This document shows positions 32,870-42,600 of a stretch of DNA of 64,000 nt, in pieces. The stretch spans positions 806,001-870,000 of the forward strand of contig NZ_FNON01000004.1 in NCBI RefSeq assembly GCF_900107045.1, given 5' to 3'. Position 1 is the first letter of the stretch, and each line of letters begins with the position of its first letter. The DNA comes from Amycolatopsis xylanica. Lineage in GTDB: Bacteria; Actinomycetota; Actinomycetes; Mycobacteriales; Pseudonocardiaceae. The notes beneath the pieces are model-generated. The model searched no databases. It was not told the origin of the DNA and saw only the letters and a program-made list of their open reading frames with translations. The translations under genes and the position numbers were made by a program.

Positions 32870-33679
32870 TCACGAGGCTTGGCAGTGCGGGCACCAGTAG
32901 AGGTTTCGGCCGACTAGTTCCGAGTGGGCGATCGGCGTCCCGCACACGTAGCACGGCAGCCCGGCGCGGCGGTAGACGTAGACCTCGCCGCCGTGGCGGT
33001 CCTCGCGGGCGGCGCGGCCCATCACCTCGGGCAGGTGCTCCGGCGCGACCGTGTCGATGCGGCCGGTGCGCACGCCGTCCCGCATCAGGAACACCAGGTC
33101 GGACCAAATGTCCTTCCACAGCGCGGAATCCAGCGAACGGCCGGGCAGCATCGGCGCGATCCCGTGCCGGAACAGCACTTCGGCGCGGTAGACGTTCCCG
33201 ACGCCGGCGAGCACCGACTGGTCCATCAGCAACGCCGCGAGCGAGGTCTTCGAGCGCGAGATGCGCGCGAAGGCCTTGTCAGGGTCTGCGTCGCGGCGCA
33301 GCGGGTCGGGGCCGAGGCGGGCCATGATGGCGTCGACCTCGCCCGAGGTGAGCAGCTCGCACCGGGTCGGGCCGCGCAGGTCGGTCCACTGGGTGCGGCC
33401 GACCATGCGCATCCGCACCTGGCCGACCGGCTCGGTCACCGGCAGCTTCATCTCGCTGAACGTGCCGTACAGCCCGAGATGGACGTGCACTGTCCCGTGT
33501 GGACCGTAGTCGTGGAACAGGTGCTTGCCGTACGCCTCGGCGCGGACCAGCACCTGACCGTCCACAAGGGACGCTTCGGCGGCGAACCGGCCCTGCGGGC
33601 TGCTGACGGCCACCGGAGCGCCCGCGAAGCGGCGCTGGTGTGCCTTGGCGAGCCGGTGGAGCGTGTGCCCTTCGGGCAT
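32870..33679 (-). CDS. nei1: Fpg/Nei-family DNA glycosylase (endonuclease VIII-like)
   Basis: 269 aa from ATG 33679, which overlaps the rpiB stop. The protein begins MPEGHTLHRLAKAHQRRFAG, with the catalytic Pro2 and Glu3 after Met removal. The H2TH region (SLAALLMDQSVLAGVGNVYR) and a C-terminal zinc finger (CYVCG ... WCPHC) complete the fold. It removes oxidised pyrimidines and nicks DNA in base excision repair. The start and the rpiB neighbour match mycobacterial Nei1 (Rv2464c). Confidence 0.93.
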   Translation of the reverse strand: MPEGHTLHRLAKAHQRRFAGAPVAVSSPQGRFAAEASLVDGQVLVRAEAYGKHLFHDYGPHGTVHVHLGLYGTFSEMKLPVTEPVGQVRMRMVGRTQWTDLRGPTRCELLTSGEVDAIMARLGPDPLRRDADPDKAFARISRSKTSLAALLMDQSVLAGVGNVYRAEVLFRHGIAPMLPGRSLDSALWKDIWSDLVFLMRDGVRTGRIDTVAPEHLPEVMGRAAREDRHGGEVYVYRRAGLPCYVCGTPIAHSELVGRNLYWCPHCQAS

Positions 33680-34167
33680 CAGGCAGGCAGTGCGGGCGGG
33701 GTGCCGGTGCGCTCGTAGTCGAGCACCTGCTGAACGCGCCTGGCGTGCCGCTCGTCGGGCGACGGCGGGGTCTCGAGGAACGCTTCGACGATCGCGGTCG
33801 CCTCTTCGACGGTGTGCATCCGCGCGCCGACGCCGATGAGCTGGGCGTGGTTGTGCTCGCGGGTCAGCTTCGCCGTCTCGACGCTCCAGGCCAGCCCGGC
33901 GCGGGCGCCGCGGACCTTGTTGGCCGCGATCTGCTCGCCGTTGCCCGAACCACCGACGACGATGCCCAGGCTGCCCTCGTCGAGTACCACGCGGCGCGCG
34001 GTCTCGATGCAGAACGCAGGGTAGTCGTCGGCCGCGTCGTAGACGTGCGGACCGATGTCGGTCACTTCGTGGCCCTGCTCGCGCAGGTGCGCCACCAGGT
34101 GGTTCTTCAGTTCGAAACCGGCATGGTCGGATCCCAGATAGACACGCACAGTGCGGAAGTCTGCCAT
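33679..34167 (-). CDS. rpiB: Ribose-5-phosphate isomerase B
   Basis: 162 aa RpiB/LacAB-family enzyme interconverting ribose-5-phosphate and ribulose-5-phosphate. Motifs: YLGSDHAGFELKNHL, then VVGGSGNGEQIAANKV (phosphate-binding loop), and REHNHAQLIGVGARM. The usual catalytic Cys of the CGSG motif in some RpiB proteins is replaced here by SGSG/GGSG, as in mycobacterial RpiB. ATG 34167 follows GGAAGG. It is co-translated with nei1 and is only 22-28 bp from the divergent comB-like gene. Confidence 0.95.
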   Translation of the reverse strand: MADFRTVRVYLGSDHAGFELKNHLVAHLREQGHEVTDIGPHVYDAADDYPAFCIETARRVVLDEGSLGIVVGGSGNGEQIAANKVRGARAGLAWSVETAKLTREHNHAQLIGVGARMHTVEEATAIVEAFLETPPSPDERHARRVQQVLDYERTGTPPALPA

Positions 34168-34195
34168 CCGGCCTTCCGGCGGGCATGCTGTGGGG

Positions 34196-34855
34196 GTGGG
34201 CTACTGGGGGCAAGACGGCTTCGGCGTGCGGCTCGAATGGGGCCGCGAAGGCGTCGAGACGCTCGGCGCCACGTGCGCCGTGCTGGTGATCGTGGACGTG
34301 CTTTCCTTCAGCACCACGGTCGACCTAGTGCTCAGCCGCGGCGGACGCGCGAGGCCGCTCACCTGGCGCGCGGACGCCCGGCTGCCCCGGCCCGCGGCCA
34401 TCGGCGATTCTCCCGGCCTGACGGACCTGCCCTCTCCCAACGGCGCCACGCTCACGACAAAGGCGAAGGAAACCGGCGCGACCGTCTTGGTCGGCTGCCT
34501 GCGCAACGCCGACGCCGTCGCCGAGGCCGCGAACGAACTGGCCGGAACCGGCGCGATCGGCATCATCGCGGCAGGCGAGCGTTGGGGCGTCTCCCAAGGC
34601 CCGCTGCGCCCCTGCGTCGAAGATCACTTAGGCGCGGGGGCGATCGTCACAGCGCTTAGCCGTACTAAGTCCCCAGAAGCCGCACTGGCCTCCGCCGCTT
34701 ATCAAGCGACGGACGTCGAGAGGGCGCTCACCGAATGTTCGTCCGGCCGTGAACTCATCGGAAAGGGCCACGGCGCCGATATCCCACTCGCGGCCGCACT
34801 CAACGTCAGCACTACCGTCCCGATTCTGAAGACCGACCTACTGGAGCAGCTTTGA
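34196..34855 (+). CDS. comB: 2-phosphosulfolactate phosphatase-like protein (ComB)
   Basis: 219 aa from GTG 34196 (GTG 34190 is also possible). The ComB features LVIVDVLSFSTTVDLVLSRG, SPNGATLTTKA and VLVGCLRNADAVAEAA are visible, as is the late VEDHLGAGAIV. In archaea ComB makes sulfolactate for coenzyme M. Actinobacteria generally lack coenzyme M synthesis, so the substrate here is uncertain. The stop overlaps the TTG start of an MBL hydrolase. Confidence 0.8.
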   Translation: MGYWGQDGFGVRLEWGREGVETLGATCAVLVIVDVLSFSTTVDLVLSRGGRARPLTWRADARLPRPAAIGDSPGLTDLPSPNGATLTTKAKETGATVLVGCLRNADAVAEAANELAGTGAIGIIAAGERWGVSQGPLRPCVEDHLGAGAIVTALSRTKSPEAALASAAYQATDVERALTECSSGRELIGKGHGADIPLAAALNVSTTVPILKTDLLEQL

Positions 34856-35679
34856 CCTGGCAGGAACTGGCCGAAGGCGTCTACGCCCGCCGCTACGAGG
34901 AACTCGACCTGACCGTCGGGCTCGTCGTCGGCACCGAGAAGTGCCTCGTGATCGACACCAGGGGCGACGTCGACCAGGGCGCCGAACTCGCCGCCGCCGT
35001 CCGTGAGATCACACCGCTGCCATGGATCGTCGCGTACACGCACGCGCACTTCGATCACGCCTTCGGCACGACGCCGTTCCTGCCGTGCGAGGTCTGGGCG
35101 GCGGAAGGCTGCCGCGCGGAACTCGACACCTTCGGCGACAACGCCCGGCGCAAGCGGGCCGAGTCCTACCGCGCGGAGGGGAAGCCCGAGATCGCGGACG
35201 CGCTTGACAGGACCAGCATCGAACGGCCAGACCGCGTCGTCGAAACCGAGGTCACGCTCGATCTCGGCGGCCGGTCGGCGGTGCTGATCAACCTCGGGCA
35301 CGCGCACACCGACCACGACCTGATCGTCCACGTGCCGGACGCGGGTGTGGTCTTCGCGGGCGACACCGTGGAGAACGGGCCGGCCGGGTGGACGGCCGAC
35401 TCGTTCGGCGTCGACAACGACCTGACGAAGTGGCCTGCCGCACTTGACCGGATTCTGGCGTTATGCCCGAAAATAGTGGTGCCGGGCCATGGCGAACCTG
35501 TCGGCCCGGCCTTCGTTGCCGAGCACCGTGACGGTATGGCTTCGCTGTCCGTGCTCGACGCCGCGGTGACCGCGGGCGAGCTCACCGTAGTCAGTGCGCT
35601 CGCCCGCTCCCCTTATCCCGAGGACGTCACCGAAGCGGCGCTCAGTCGAAATTCAGCTCGCCCGTCCGAGTCCGCTTGA
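34852..35679 (+). CDS. Metallo-beta-lactamase-fold hydrolase
   Basis: 275 aa from TTG 34852, with GGAG six bases upstream, overlapping the comB-like stop (TTGA). The metal motif is THAHFDHAFG; further ligands are in LGHAHTDHD, FAGDTVENG and VPGHGEPVG. This is a general MBL-fold hydrolase of the glyoxalase II/QuiP-like type. The substrate is unknown; co-translation with ComB suggests one short pathway. The last 38 bases overlap the convergent DsbA-like gene. Confidence 0.9.
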   Translation: MTWQELAEGVYARRYEELDLTVGLVVGTEKCLVIDTRGDVDQGAELAAAVREITPLPWIVAYTHAHFDHAFGTTPFLPCEVWAAEGCRAELDTFGDNARRKRAESYRAEGKPEIADALDRTSIERPDRVVETEVTLDLGGRSAVLINLGHAHTDHDLIVHVPDAGVVFAGDTVENGPAGWTADSFGVDNDLTKWPAALDRILALCPKIVVPGHGEPVGPAFVAEHRDGMASLSVLDAAVTAGELTVVSALARSPYPEDVTEAALSRNSARPSESA

Positions 35680-36253
35680 GCTCGAAGAAGTCGGGGTAGC
35701 CCGCGAGCAGGCGAGCGCCGTCGAAGACCTTGACGGCGTCCTCGCCGCGCGGGATCGAGGTGAGCACCGGGCCGAAGAACGCGACGCCGTCGATGTGGAT
35801 GGTCGGCGTGCCGACGTCCATGCCGACCGGGTCCATGCCCTCGTGGTGGCTCTTCTTCAGCGCCTCGTCGTACTCGGTGGAGTACGCGGCCTCGGCGAGC
35901 TCCGCCGGCGCGCCGATGGCGGCGAGCGCCTCCTTGATGACGACGTCGTAGTCCTTGACGCCGCCGTTGTGGTAGCGCGTGCCGAACTCGGTGTAGTAGC
36001 CGCGCAGCGCCTCTTCGCCCTGCGCCTGGGCGAGCGCGGTGGCGACGCGGACCGGGCCCCAGCCCTTCTCCATGAGCTCGCGGTACTGCTCCGGCAGCTC
36101 GTCGCGGCCGCTGTTCAGCACGGACAGGCTCATGATCCGGAAGCGGAGGTCGAGGTCACGATGCTTTTCGACCTCGAGGATCCACCGCGACGAGATCCAA
36201 GCGAACGGGCAGATGGGGTCGAAATAGAAGTCGACCTTCACCTTCTCGGACAT
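35642..36253 (-). CDS. DsbA-like oxidoreductase, Rv2466c family, with CPFA active site
   Basis: 203 aa from ATG 36253 (GGGAG upstream). Thioredoxin fold with a helical insert: VDFYFDPICPFAWISSRWIL at the N-terminus and the cis-Pro loop DVGTPTIHIDGVAFFGP. The rest (LPEQYRELMEKGWGPVRVA, ALKKSHHEGMDPVG) follows mycobacterial Rv2466c, a mycothiol-linked reductase with a CPWC motif. Here the second cysteine is Ala (CPFA), so only a monothiol mechanism is possible. It lies between rpiB and pepN as in M. tuberculosis. Confidence 0.9.
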   Translation of the reverse strand: MSEKVKVDFYFDPICPFAWISSRWILEVEKHRDLDLRFRIMSLSVLNSGRDELPEQYRELMEKGWGPVRVATALAQAQGEEALRGYYTEFGTRYHNGGVKDYDVVIKEALAAIGAPAELAEAAYSTEYDEALKKSHHEGMDPVGMDVGTPTIHIDGVAFFGPVLTSIPRGEDAVKVFDGARLLAGYPDFFELKRTRTGELNFD

Positions 36254-36412
36254 TCGATGACTCCCTGAAAACGGTTGGCTGTCGGGACGGTCCCCACACT
36301 GCCAGCCAACAGCCGGTGGGCGACGCTTGTTCCCGGTCGTCAGTGAGCGTGTCCGCATGATTGGATGCGAGTAGCCACTACCGAAAACCGATACCAACAA
36401 CCAGAGGTGCCC

Positions 36413-38983
36413 GTGCCCGCCCCGAACCTGACCCGCGACCAAGCCAAGCAGCGCGCCGAGCTGCTGGAGGTCGAGTCCTACGACATCGAACTCGATCTGA
36501 CCGACGGTCGCGGCGGTCCCGGCGAGAAGACCTTCTTGTCGACGACCACCGTCCGGTTCACCAGCAACCGTGCGGGTGAACGCAGCTGGATCGACATCGT
36601 CGCCGAGAGCGTCCGCTCCGCGACCCTCAACGGCGTCGAGCTCGACGTCTCGGCCTACATCGAGGACAAGGGCGTCGAGCTGCCCGAGCTGGCCGAGTCC
36701 AACGAGCTCGTGCTCGTCGCGGACTGCCGCTACATGAACACCGGTGAGGGCCTGCACCGCTTCGTCGACCCGGTCGACGACAGCGTCTACCTCTACACCC
36801 AGTTCGAAACGGCCGACGCCAAGCGGATGTTCGCCTGCTTCGACCAGCCGGATCTGAAGTCGGTCTACCGGCTGACGGTCATCGCGCCGCAGGACTGGAA
36901 GATCATCTCGAACGCGCTGGCCGAGTCCGTGGAGGAGACTCCGGAAGGCGCCGCCCGCACCGCTTTCGGCGTCTCGCCGCGGCTTTCGACCTACCTGGTC
37001 GCGCTGATCGCGGGCCCGTACGCCGAGTGGCGTGACGAGTACACCGACGAGCACGCCACCATCCCGCTGGGCATCTACTGCCGCGCCTCGCTCGCCGAGC
37101 ACATGGACGCCGAGCGGCTGTTCACCGAGACGAAGCAGGGTTTCGGCTTCTACCACCAGAACTTCGCGACGCCGTACCCGTTCGGCAAGTACGACCAGCT
37201 GTTCGTGCCGGAGTTCAACGCGGGCGCCATGGAGAACGCGGGCGCCGTGACGTTCCTCGAGGATTACGTCTTCCGGAGCCGGGTCACCCGCTACGCCTAC
37301 GAGCGCCGCGCCGAGACGCTGCTGCACGAGATGGCGCACATGTGGTTCGGCGACCTGGTCACCATGCGCTGGTGGGACGACCTGTGGCTGAACGAGTCGT
37401 TCGCGACCTTCGCGAGCGTGCTCGCGCAGGCCGAGGCGACCGAGTACAAGAACGCGTGGACGAGCTTCGCGAACATCGAGAAGTCGTGGGCGTACCGGCA
37501 GGACCAGCTGCCCTCGACGCACCCGATCGCGGCCGACATCGTCGACCTGCACGCGGTCGAGGTCAACTTCGACGGCATCACCTACGCCAAGGGCGCAAGC
37601 GTGCTCAAGCAGCTCGTGGCCTACGTCGGCCTCGAGCACTTCCTCGAGGGCCTGAAGGTCTACTTCACCAAGCACGCGTGGAGCAACGCGACGCTGGCGG
37701 ACCTGCTGTCCGCGCTGGAGGAGGCGTCCGGGCGCGACCTGTCGTGGTGGAGCGCGCAGTGGCTGGAGACGACCGGCCTCAACTCGCTCAGCCCGCGCTA
37801 CGAGGTGGACGCCGACGGCACGTACCGCTCGTTCGCGGTCGTGCAGACCGGCGCCAAGCCGGGCGCCGGCGAGCTGCGCACGCACCGCGTCGCGGTCGGT
37901 GTCTACGACGAGGACGGCGACGGCAAGATCGCGCGCGTCCGCCGCGTCGAGCTCGACGTCGACGGCGAGCGCACCGAGGTGCCGGAGCTGGTCGGCACCG
38001 CCGCCGGCAAGCTCGTGCTGGTCAACGACGACGACCTGACCTACTGCACCATGCGGCTCGACCCGGCCTCGCTGACCACGCTGATCGACCGCATCGCCGA
38101 CATCACCGAGCCGCTCCCCCGCACGCTGTGCTGGTCCGCGGCCTGGGAGATGACGCGTGAGGCCGAGCTGAAGGCCCGCGACTTCGTCACGCTCATCGCG
38201 CGCGGCATCCACGCCGAGAGCGAGGTCGGTGTCGTGCAGCGGCTGCTGCTGCAGGCGCAGACCGCGCTGAACTCCTACGCCGACCAGGACTGGGCGCGCG
38301 AGAAGGGCTGGCCGTCGTTCACCCAGCGCCTGCTGGAGCTGGCTCAGACGGCCGAGGCGGGCTCGGATCACCAGCTGGCGTTCGTCAACTCGCTGGCCGG
38401 TTCCGTGCTCGACGAGAAGACGCTGGCCGTGCTGCAGGGCTGGTTCGACGGCTCCGCCCCGCTGGAAGGCCTGACGGTCGACACGGACCTGCGCTGGCGC
38501 CTGCTGCAGGCGCTCGTCGCGCACGGCAAGGCCGGCGAAGACGAGATCGACGCCGAGCTCGCGACGGACAACACGGCCGCCGGCCGCCGTCACGCGGAGC
38601 GGTCACGCGCGCTGCGCCCGACCGAGGACGCCAAGGCCGACGCCTGGCAGCGCGCGGTCTACGACGACGCGCTGCCGAACGCGGTGAGCGACTCGCTGAT
38701 CTCCGGCTTCTCGCACCCGGGCCAGAAGGCGCTGCTCGGCTCGTACGTCGCGAAGTACTTCGAGGTGATCGACGAGGTCTGGGCCCGCCGCTCCAGCGAG
38801 CGCGCCCAGCCGACGGTGGTCGGCCTGTTCCCGTCGTGGGCCGTCGAGGCGTCGACCGTGGAAGCGGCCGACGCTTGGCTGACGGGTGAGCAGCCCGCCG
38901 CTCTGCGCCGCCTGGTGTCCGAGGGTCGCGCGGGCATCGTGCGCGCGCTGGCCGCCCGGGACTTCGACTCCCACCAGGCCTAG
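36413..38983 (+). CDS. pepN: Aminopeptidase N (M1 family)
   Basis: 856 aa from GTG 36413 (AGAGG upstream), beginning PAPNLTRDQAKQRAELLEVE as in mycobacterial PepN; ATG 36365 would add an unlikely leader. The exopeptidase motif is FNAGAMENAGAVTF and the zinc site is LLHEMAHMWFGDLV with the distal Glu in LNESFA. The C-terminal helical ERAP1-like domain is complete. It removes N-terminal residues from peptides in the cytoplasm. A family C palindrome follows. Confidence 0.97.
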   Translation: MPAPNLTRDQAKQRAELLEVESYDIELDLTDGRGGPGEKTFLSTTTVRFTSNRAGERSWIDIVAESVRSATLNGVELDVSAYIEDKGVELPELAESNELVLVADCRYMNTGEGLHRFVDPVDDSVYLYTQFETADAKRMFACFDQPDLKSVYRLTVIAPQDWKIISNALAESVEETPEGAARTAFGVSPRLSTYLVALIAGPYAEWRDEYTDEHATIPLGIYCRASLAEHMDAERLFTETKQGFGFYHQNFATPYPFGKYDQLFVPEFNAGAMENAGAVTFLEDYVFRSRVTRYAYERRAETLLHEMAHMWFGDLVTMRWWDDLWLNESFATFASVLAQAEATEYKNAWTSFANIEKSWAYRQDQLPSTHPIAADIVDLHAVEVNFDGITYAKGASVLKQLVAYVGLEHFLEGLKVYFTKHAWSNATLADLLSALEEASGRDLSWWSAQWLETTGLNSLSPRYEVDADGTYRSFAVVQTGAKPGAGELRTHRVAVGVYDEDGDGKIARVRRVELDVDGERTEVPELVGTAAGKLVLVNDDDLTYCTMRLDPASLTTLIDRIADITEPLPRTLCWSAAWEMTREAELKARDFVTLIARGIHAESEVGVVQRLLLQAQTALNSYADQDWAREKGWPSFTQRLLELAQTAEAGSDHQLAFVNSLAGSVLDEKTLAVLQGWFDGSAPLEGLTVDTDLRWRLLQALVAHGKAGEDEIDAELATDNTAAGRRHAERSRALRPTEDAKADAWQRAVYDDALPNAVSDSLISGFSHPGQKALLGSYVAKYFEVIDEVWARRSSERAQPTVVGLFPSWAVEASTVEAADAWLTGEQPAALRRLVSEGRAGIVRALAARDFDSHQA

Positions 38984-38988
38984 CCAAA

Positions 38989-39070
38989 CCCCGAAAGGGG
39001 CGTTCGTCAGGTCCCATAGCCCGAAAGCCACTTTCGTCAGATCGCATCTGACGAAAGTGGCTTTCGGGCT
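38989..39070. terminator. Family C palindrome, copy 2
   Basis: A half module, CCCCGAAAGGGGCGTTCG, at 38989-39011 is followed by a perfect 25-bp inverted repeat (39018-39042 and 39046-39070, loop CGC). This is the reverse-oriented equivalent of the 5571-5647 element. It separates the convergent pepN and 194-aa acidic protein genes. Confidence 0.75.
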
Positions 39071-39071
39071 T

Positions 39072-39656
39072 TCACGAGCCCAGCGCGGCCCTGATCTCGG
39101 CGACCACGCTCGGCGGGAACCAGTCCTCCAGGTCCAGCGACTGGGCGACGCGGTCGAGCACGGGCCGCGCGCCGAGTGTCAGCGCGACCCGGACGAGGTG
39201 GCTCGGCGGCGGAAGGTCGTCATCCTCGTCACCACCGGCGATGTCGGCCAGCAGCTCGTCGACGACGTCCAGCGCGTCAGCCCGGCCCAGCCGCAGCAAC
39301 GCGATCGCCTTGATCTCCTTGAGCCGCACCACCCGCCAGGCGAGGTCGTTCGCTAGGAAGAACCCCGGATCGACCTCTTCGGCGAAGCGCAACGCGGCCT
39401 CGTCGTCGCCCGCGAGGATCGCGGCTTCCGCGAGGTGAGCGCGGATCCAGTTCGGCTCGGCTCCCGACTCGATCGCCGCCGTGCCCGCCGAGACCGCCTC
39501 GCCGAGCCGGTCCGGATCCTGTTGCGCGAGCATCGCGAGCGCGATCGCGTGCGCTTCCGGGTCCGCATGCTCGAGCGCACGCTCGAGCAACGCGGCGCGT
39601 TCCTCGCTGAAAGTCAGGCCGGCGGCCTTGTTGATCAGCTCCCGTGGAGAGGTCAT
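39072..39656 (-). CDS. Acidic helical protein, candidate immunity protein for the RHS toxin
   Basis: 194 aa, strongly acidic (for example GGDEDDDLPPP), predicted all-helical with TPR-like pairs (EERAALLERALEHADPEAHA, then AHLAEAAILAGDDEAALRFA). ATG 39656 lies eight bases after the RHS stop and its AAGGA overlaps that stop codon (TAAGGA), so translation is tightly coupled to the toxin gene. In polymorphic toxin loci the small gene directly after an RHS gene normally encodes the cognate immunity protein. No known immunity family is recognised. A housekeeping TPR role cannot be excluded. Confidence 0.75.
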   Translation of the reverse strand: MTSPRELINKAAGLTFSEERAALLERALEHADPEAHAIALAMLAQQDPDRLGEAVSAGTAAIESGAEPNWIRAHLAEAAILAGDDEAALRFAEEVDPGFFLANDLAWRVVRLKEIKAIALLRLGRADALDVVDELLADIAGGDEDDDLPPPSHLVRVALTLGARPVLDRVAQSLDLEDWFPPSVVAEIRAALGS

Positions 39657-39664
39657 CGAGTTCC

Positions 39665-42600
39665 TTAAACGGCGTGGTTGATGGCGCGTGCCTTGGCGTC
39701 ATACTTCTTGGCTTTCGCCAGCAGCGCCTCTTTGACCTCCGGCAGCAGGCCGGGAGTCCTCGCCTCCTCGCGCAACGCCCGCGCGGCCGCCGTGAACGCG
39801 GCGCCGTGCTGGCCCATGTCCGTGGCGCCTTCCTGGGTCCGGTTGGCGTTCTTGTGCTCGCCCGCCGCCGCACTGGCGTTCTCGTCGGGACTGCGCCAGT
39901 TCGGGCAGTCGTCGTCGATGCCGATGCGCCTGCCGTCCGGGCGGATCTCGCCGCAGCGGCACGGTTTGCGCCGCCGCGACTGGTTCGCCGCCAACCCGAG
40001 CGGGTCGGACCAGGTGAGCGGATTCGGGACGTAGGCGTCCGGATTGGGCGACGGCAGCAGCCCGAGCGGATCGGCGCTGAGGTACCGGCCGGTCTCCGGC
40101 TCGTAGTAGCGATGGTGGTTGTAGTCGAGCCCGGTCTCGTCGTCGTGGTACTGCCCGGGGAAGCGCAACGGCGTGGACGCCCGCTGGTTCAGCTCGGCGA
40201 GCGCCTGGCCCCACACGGTGCTTTGCTTGTGCCAGGCCAGGTTCCCGGCCGCGTCGATCAGCTCGGTCGGTGTGCCGACCAGGTCGGTGACGATCGAGTA
40301 GAACTGTTCGTCCACCCACTGCTGGGACGGGCGCGTCCGTTCCGTCTGCGTCAGCACCTCGCCGGTCTCGGGGTGATGCGACCAGGTCATCGCGCGGCCA
40401 GCGCTGTGCGTCTGCTCCACCAGCTGCTCACCGGCCCAGCAGAAGTCGACCTGTTCGGCGACCGCGCCCGCGGCGTCCAGCCGCTGCTTCGCGATCCTGC
40501 GGCCGAGCGGGTCGTAGAGATAGCGCCACACCGTGCCGTCCGGTGTCACGACGCCGACCATGCGGTCCTCGACATCCCAGGAATAGCGCCAGATATCGGG
40601 TTTGGCGGACAGCCGCTTCCGCTGCTTCATCACGACCCGGCCCTGCGCGTCGTACCGGTAGTGGACGTTCCCCGCCTGACGCAGCCGCGGCCCGTCGTAC
40701 GCGCGGATACCTTGCGCGTCCGTGTCCTGGCTCGGCCACGCCGCGGCGGTGATGTTGCCCGACTGGTCGTAGGCGTACCGCTCGGCCCAGCCGTTCCCCT
40801 GCGCCGCGGTGATCCGGCCTGCCGGGTCGAGCTCGAACCGCCGCGAGCCGCCGACCCGGTCGTCGATCGCGAGCACCTCGCCGTCGGCGCGGTACCGGTA
40901 TTCGCGGCGCTGGACGACCTGCGCGCGCCGGACGTCCGAGGCCACCGACGAGACCGTCTGCGAGGTCAGCCGGTCGCAGACGTCCCAGGACTGCGCGATG
41001 ATCGCGCCCGAGTCGAGCAGGCGCTCGACCTCGCGCTCGGCCACGTCGTGACCGAACGACATCGTCCGGCCCGCCGTGCGCAGCGAGACCGGCTGCCTGC
41101 CGACGTCGAACGACCACCGCTCGACCGCGCCGGTCGGTGTCGTGCGGGAAACCCGCCTGCCCGCCAGGTCGTACTCGGTGCGCACGGTGCGGCCGTTCAC
41201 GGTCTCGGCGACGATCCGGCCGAGCACGTCACGCTCGAAGGTGACCGTGGCGTTCGCGTTGGCCGCGGCCACGAGCCTGCCGCGCTGGTCGAACTCGTAG
41301 GTCGCGAGCGTGCCGCCAGCCGAACGCCGCTCGACGATCTCGCCGAGCGCGTTGCGGAGGTACTCGACGCGGTCGCCCGCGCCGTTCACCGTCGCGGTCA
41401 CCTCACCCGCGAGGTCACGCTCGTACCGCGTGGACCGGCCCGCGAAGTCCGTTTCCGCGATCAGCCTGCCGTGCGGGTCGTAGTCGTAGCGCCAGACTTC
41501 GCCCTGGGTGTTCGTCACCGCGACGAGGTTCATCTCGGTGTCGTACTCGAACGCCAGCCGCGAACCGTCCGGCCGGACTTCCGAACTCGGGAAGTCGAAG
41601 TGCGTGGTCTCGATCCGGCTGACGTTGCCCAGCACGTCGACGTGCTCGACCGGGCTGCCCTCGCCGTCGTACCGCCAGCGCTCGACGGCGCCGTCGGGAT
41701 GGGTGTGCGAGGTCATCTTGCCCTCGACCGTCCACGTGAACCGCTCGACGCCGCCGGTCGGCAGCGCGATCCCACTCACCCTGCCGAACTGGTCACGCGC
41801 GTACCGCGTGGTCGCGCCGTGCGCGTCGACCACCGCGACCGCGAGCCCGGCCGCGTTGCGCTCCACGCGGCGGGTGCCGCCTGCCGGGTCGGTGATCGCG
41901 ATCGTCTGCCCACGCTCATTGCGCTCATAGGTCGTCGTCGCGCCGAGCGGATCGGTCGCGGAGACCAGGAAACCCGTTTCGTCATAGGACTGCCGCCACA
42001 CCGCGCCGTCGGGATCGACGATGACCACCGGCAAGCCGAGTTCGTTGTACTCCGCCATCGCCTGGGTGTGGTCCGGGCGCGTGATCCGCACGACGTTGCC
42101 GGACTCGTCGCGTTCCCAGGTGGTCCGGCGGCCGAGCGGGTCGGTGCGCGACACCAGCCGGTCGAAGCGGTCCCACTCCTGCAGCGTTTCTTCGCCGAGC
42201 GGCCCGATCTCGCGCACCACCTGCCAGAACTCGTTGAAGTGGTGGGTGAACGCGTGGCCCCGCGAGTCGGTGTAGACGGTGACCGCGTTTTCCTCGTCAT
42301 AGGACCAGGAACCGGCCATCGCGCCGCCGGAACCCTCGGTGCGGACACACCGTCCTTTGTGGTCGTACTGGTATGAGTACCACTCACCGTTGCGGTCTTC
42401 CCAGCGAATGATCCGCCCGGAGGCGTCGTAGCGGAACCGGTGCGCCCTTCCGGAGGAGTTGACCACCTCGGTCAGCCGCCGCTGCTCGTCGTAGCCATAG
42501 CGCATGAGGGTGATCGGCTCGTCGCCCTCCAGCCACATGCGGCGCACCAGCAGATCCTCGGTCTCCACGCCGATGTGATAGCCGCCGGAGTGCCGGATCG

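Noticed and set aside
35642..38593. 983-residue open frame antisense to pepN, continuous with the DsbA-like gene
   Set aside because: Only its last 203 residues are real; the rest mirrors pepN codons in a high-GC gene and has no family features.
39644..42376. 910-residue open frame antisense to the RHS gene
   Set aside because: A high-GC shadow; composition is Arg/Val/Ala-rich without motifs, and the RHS protein on the other strand is clear.
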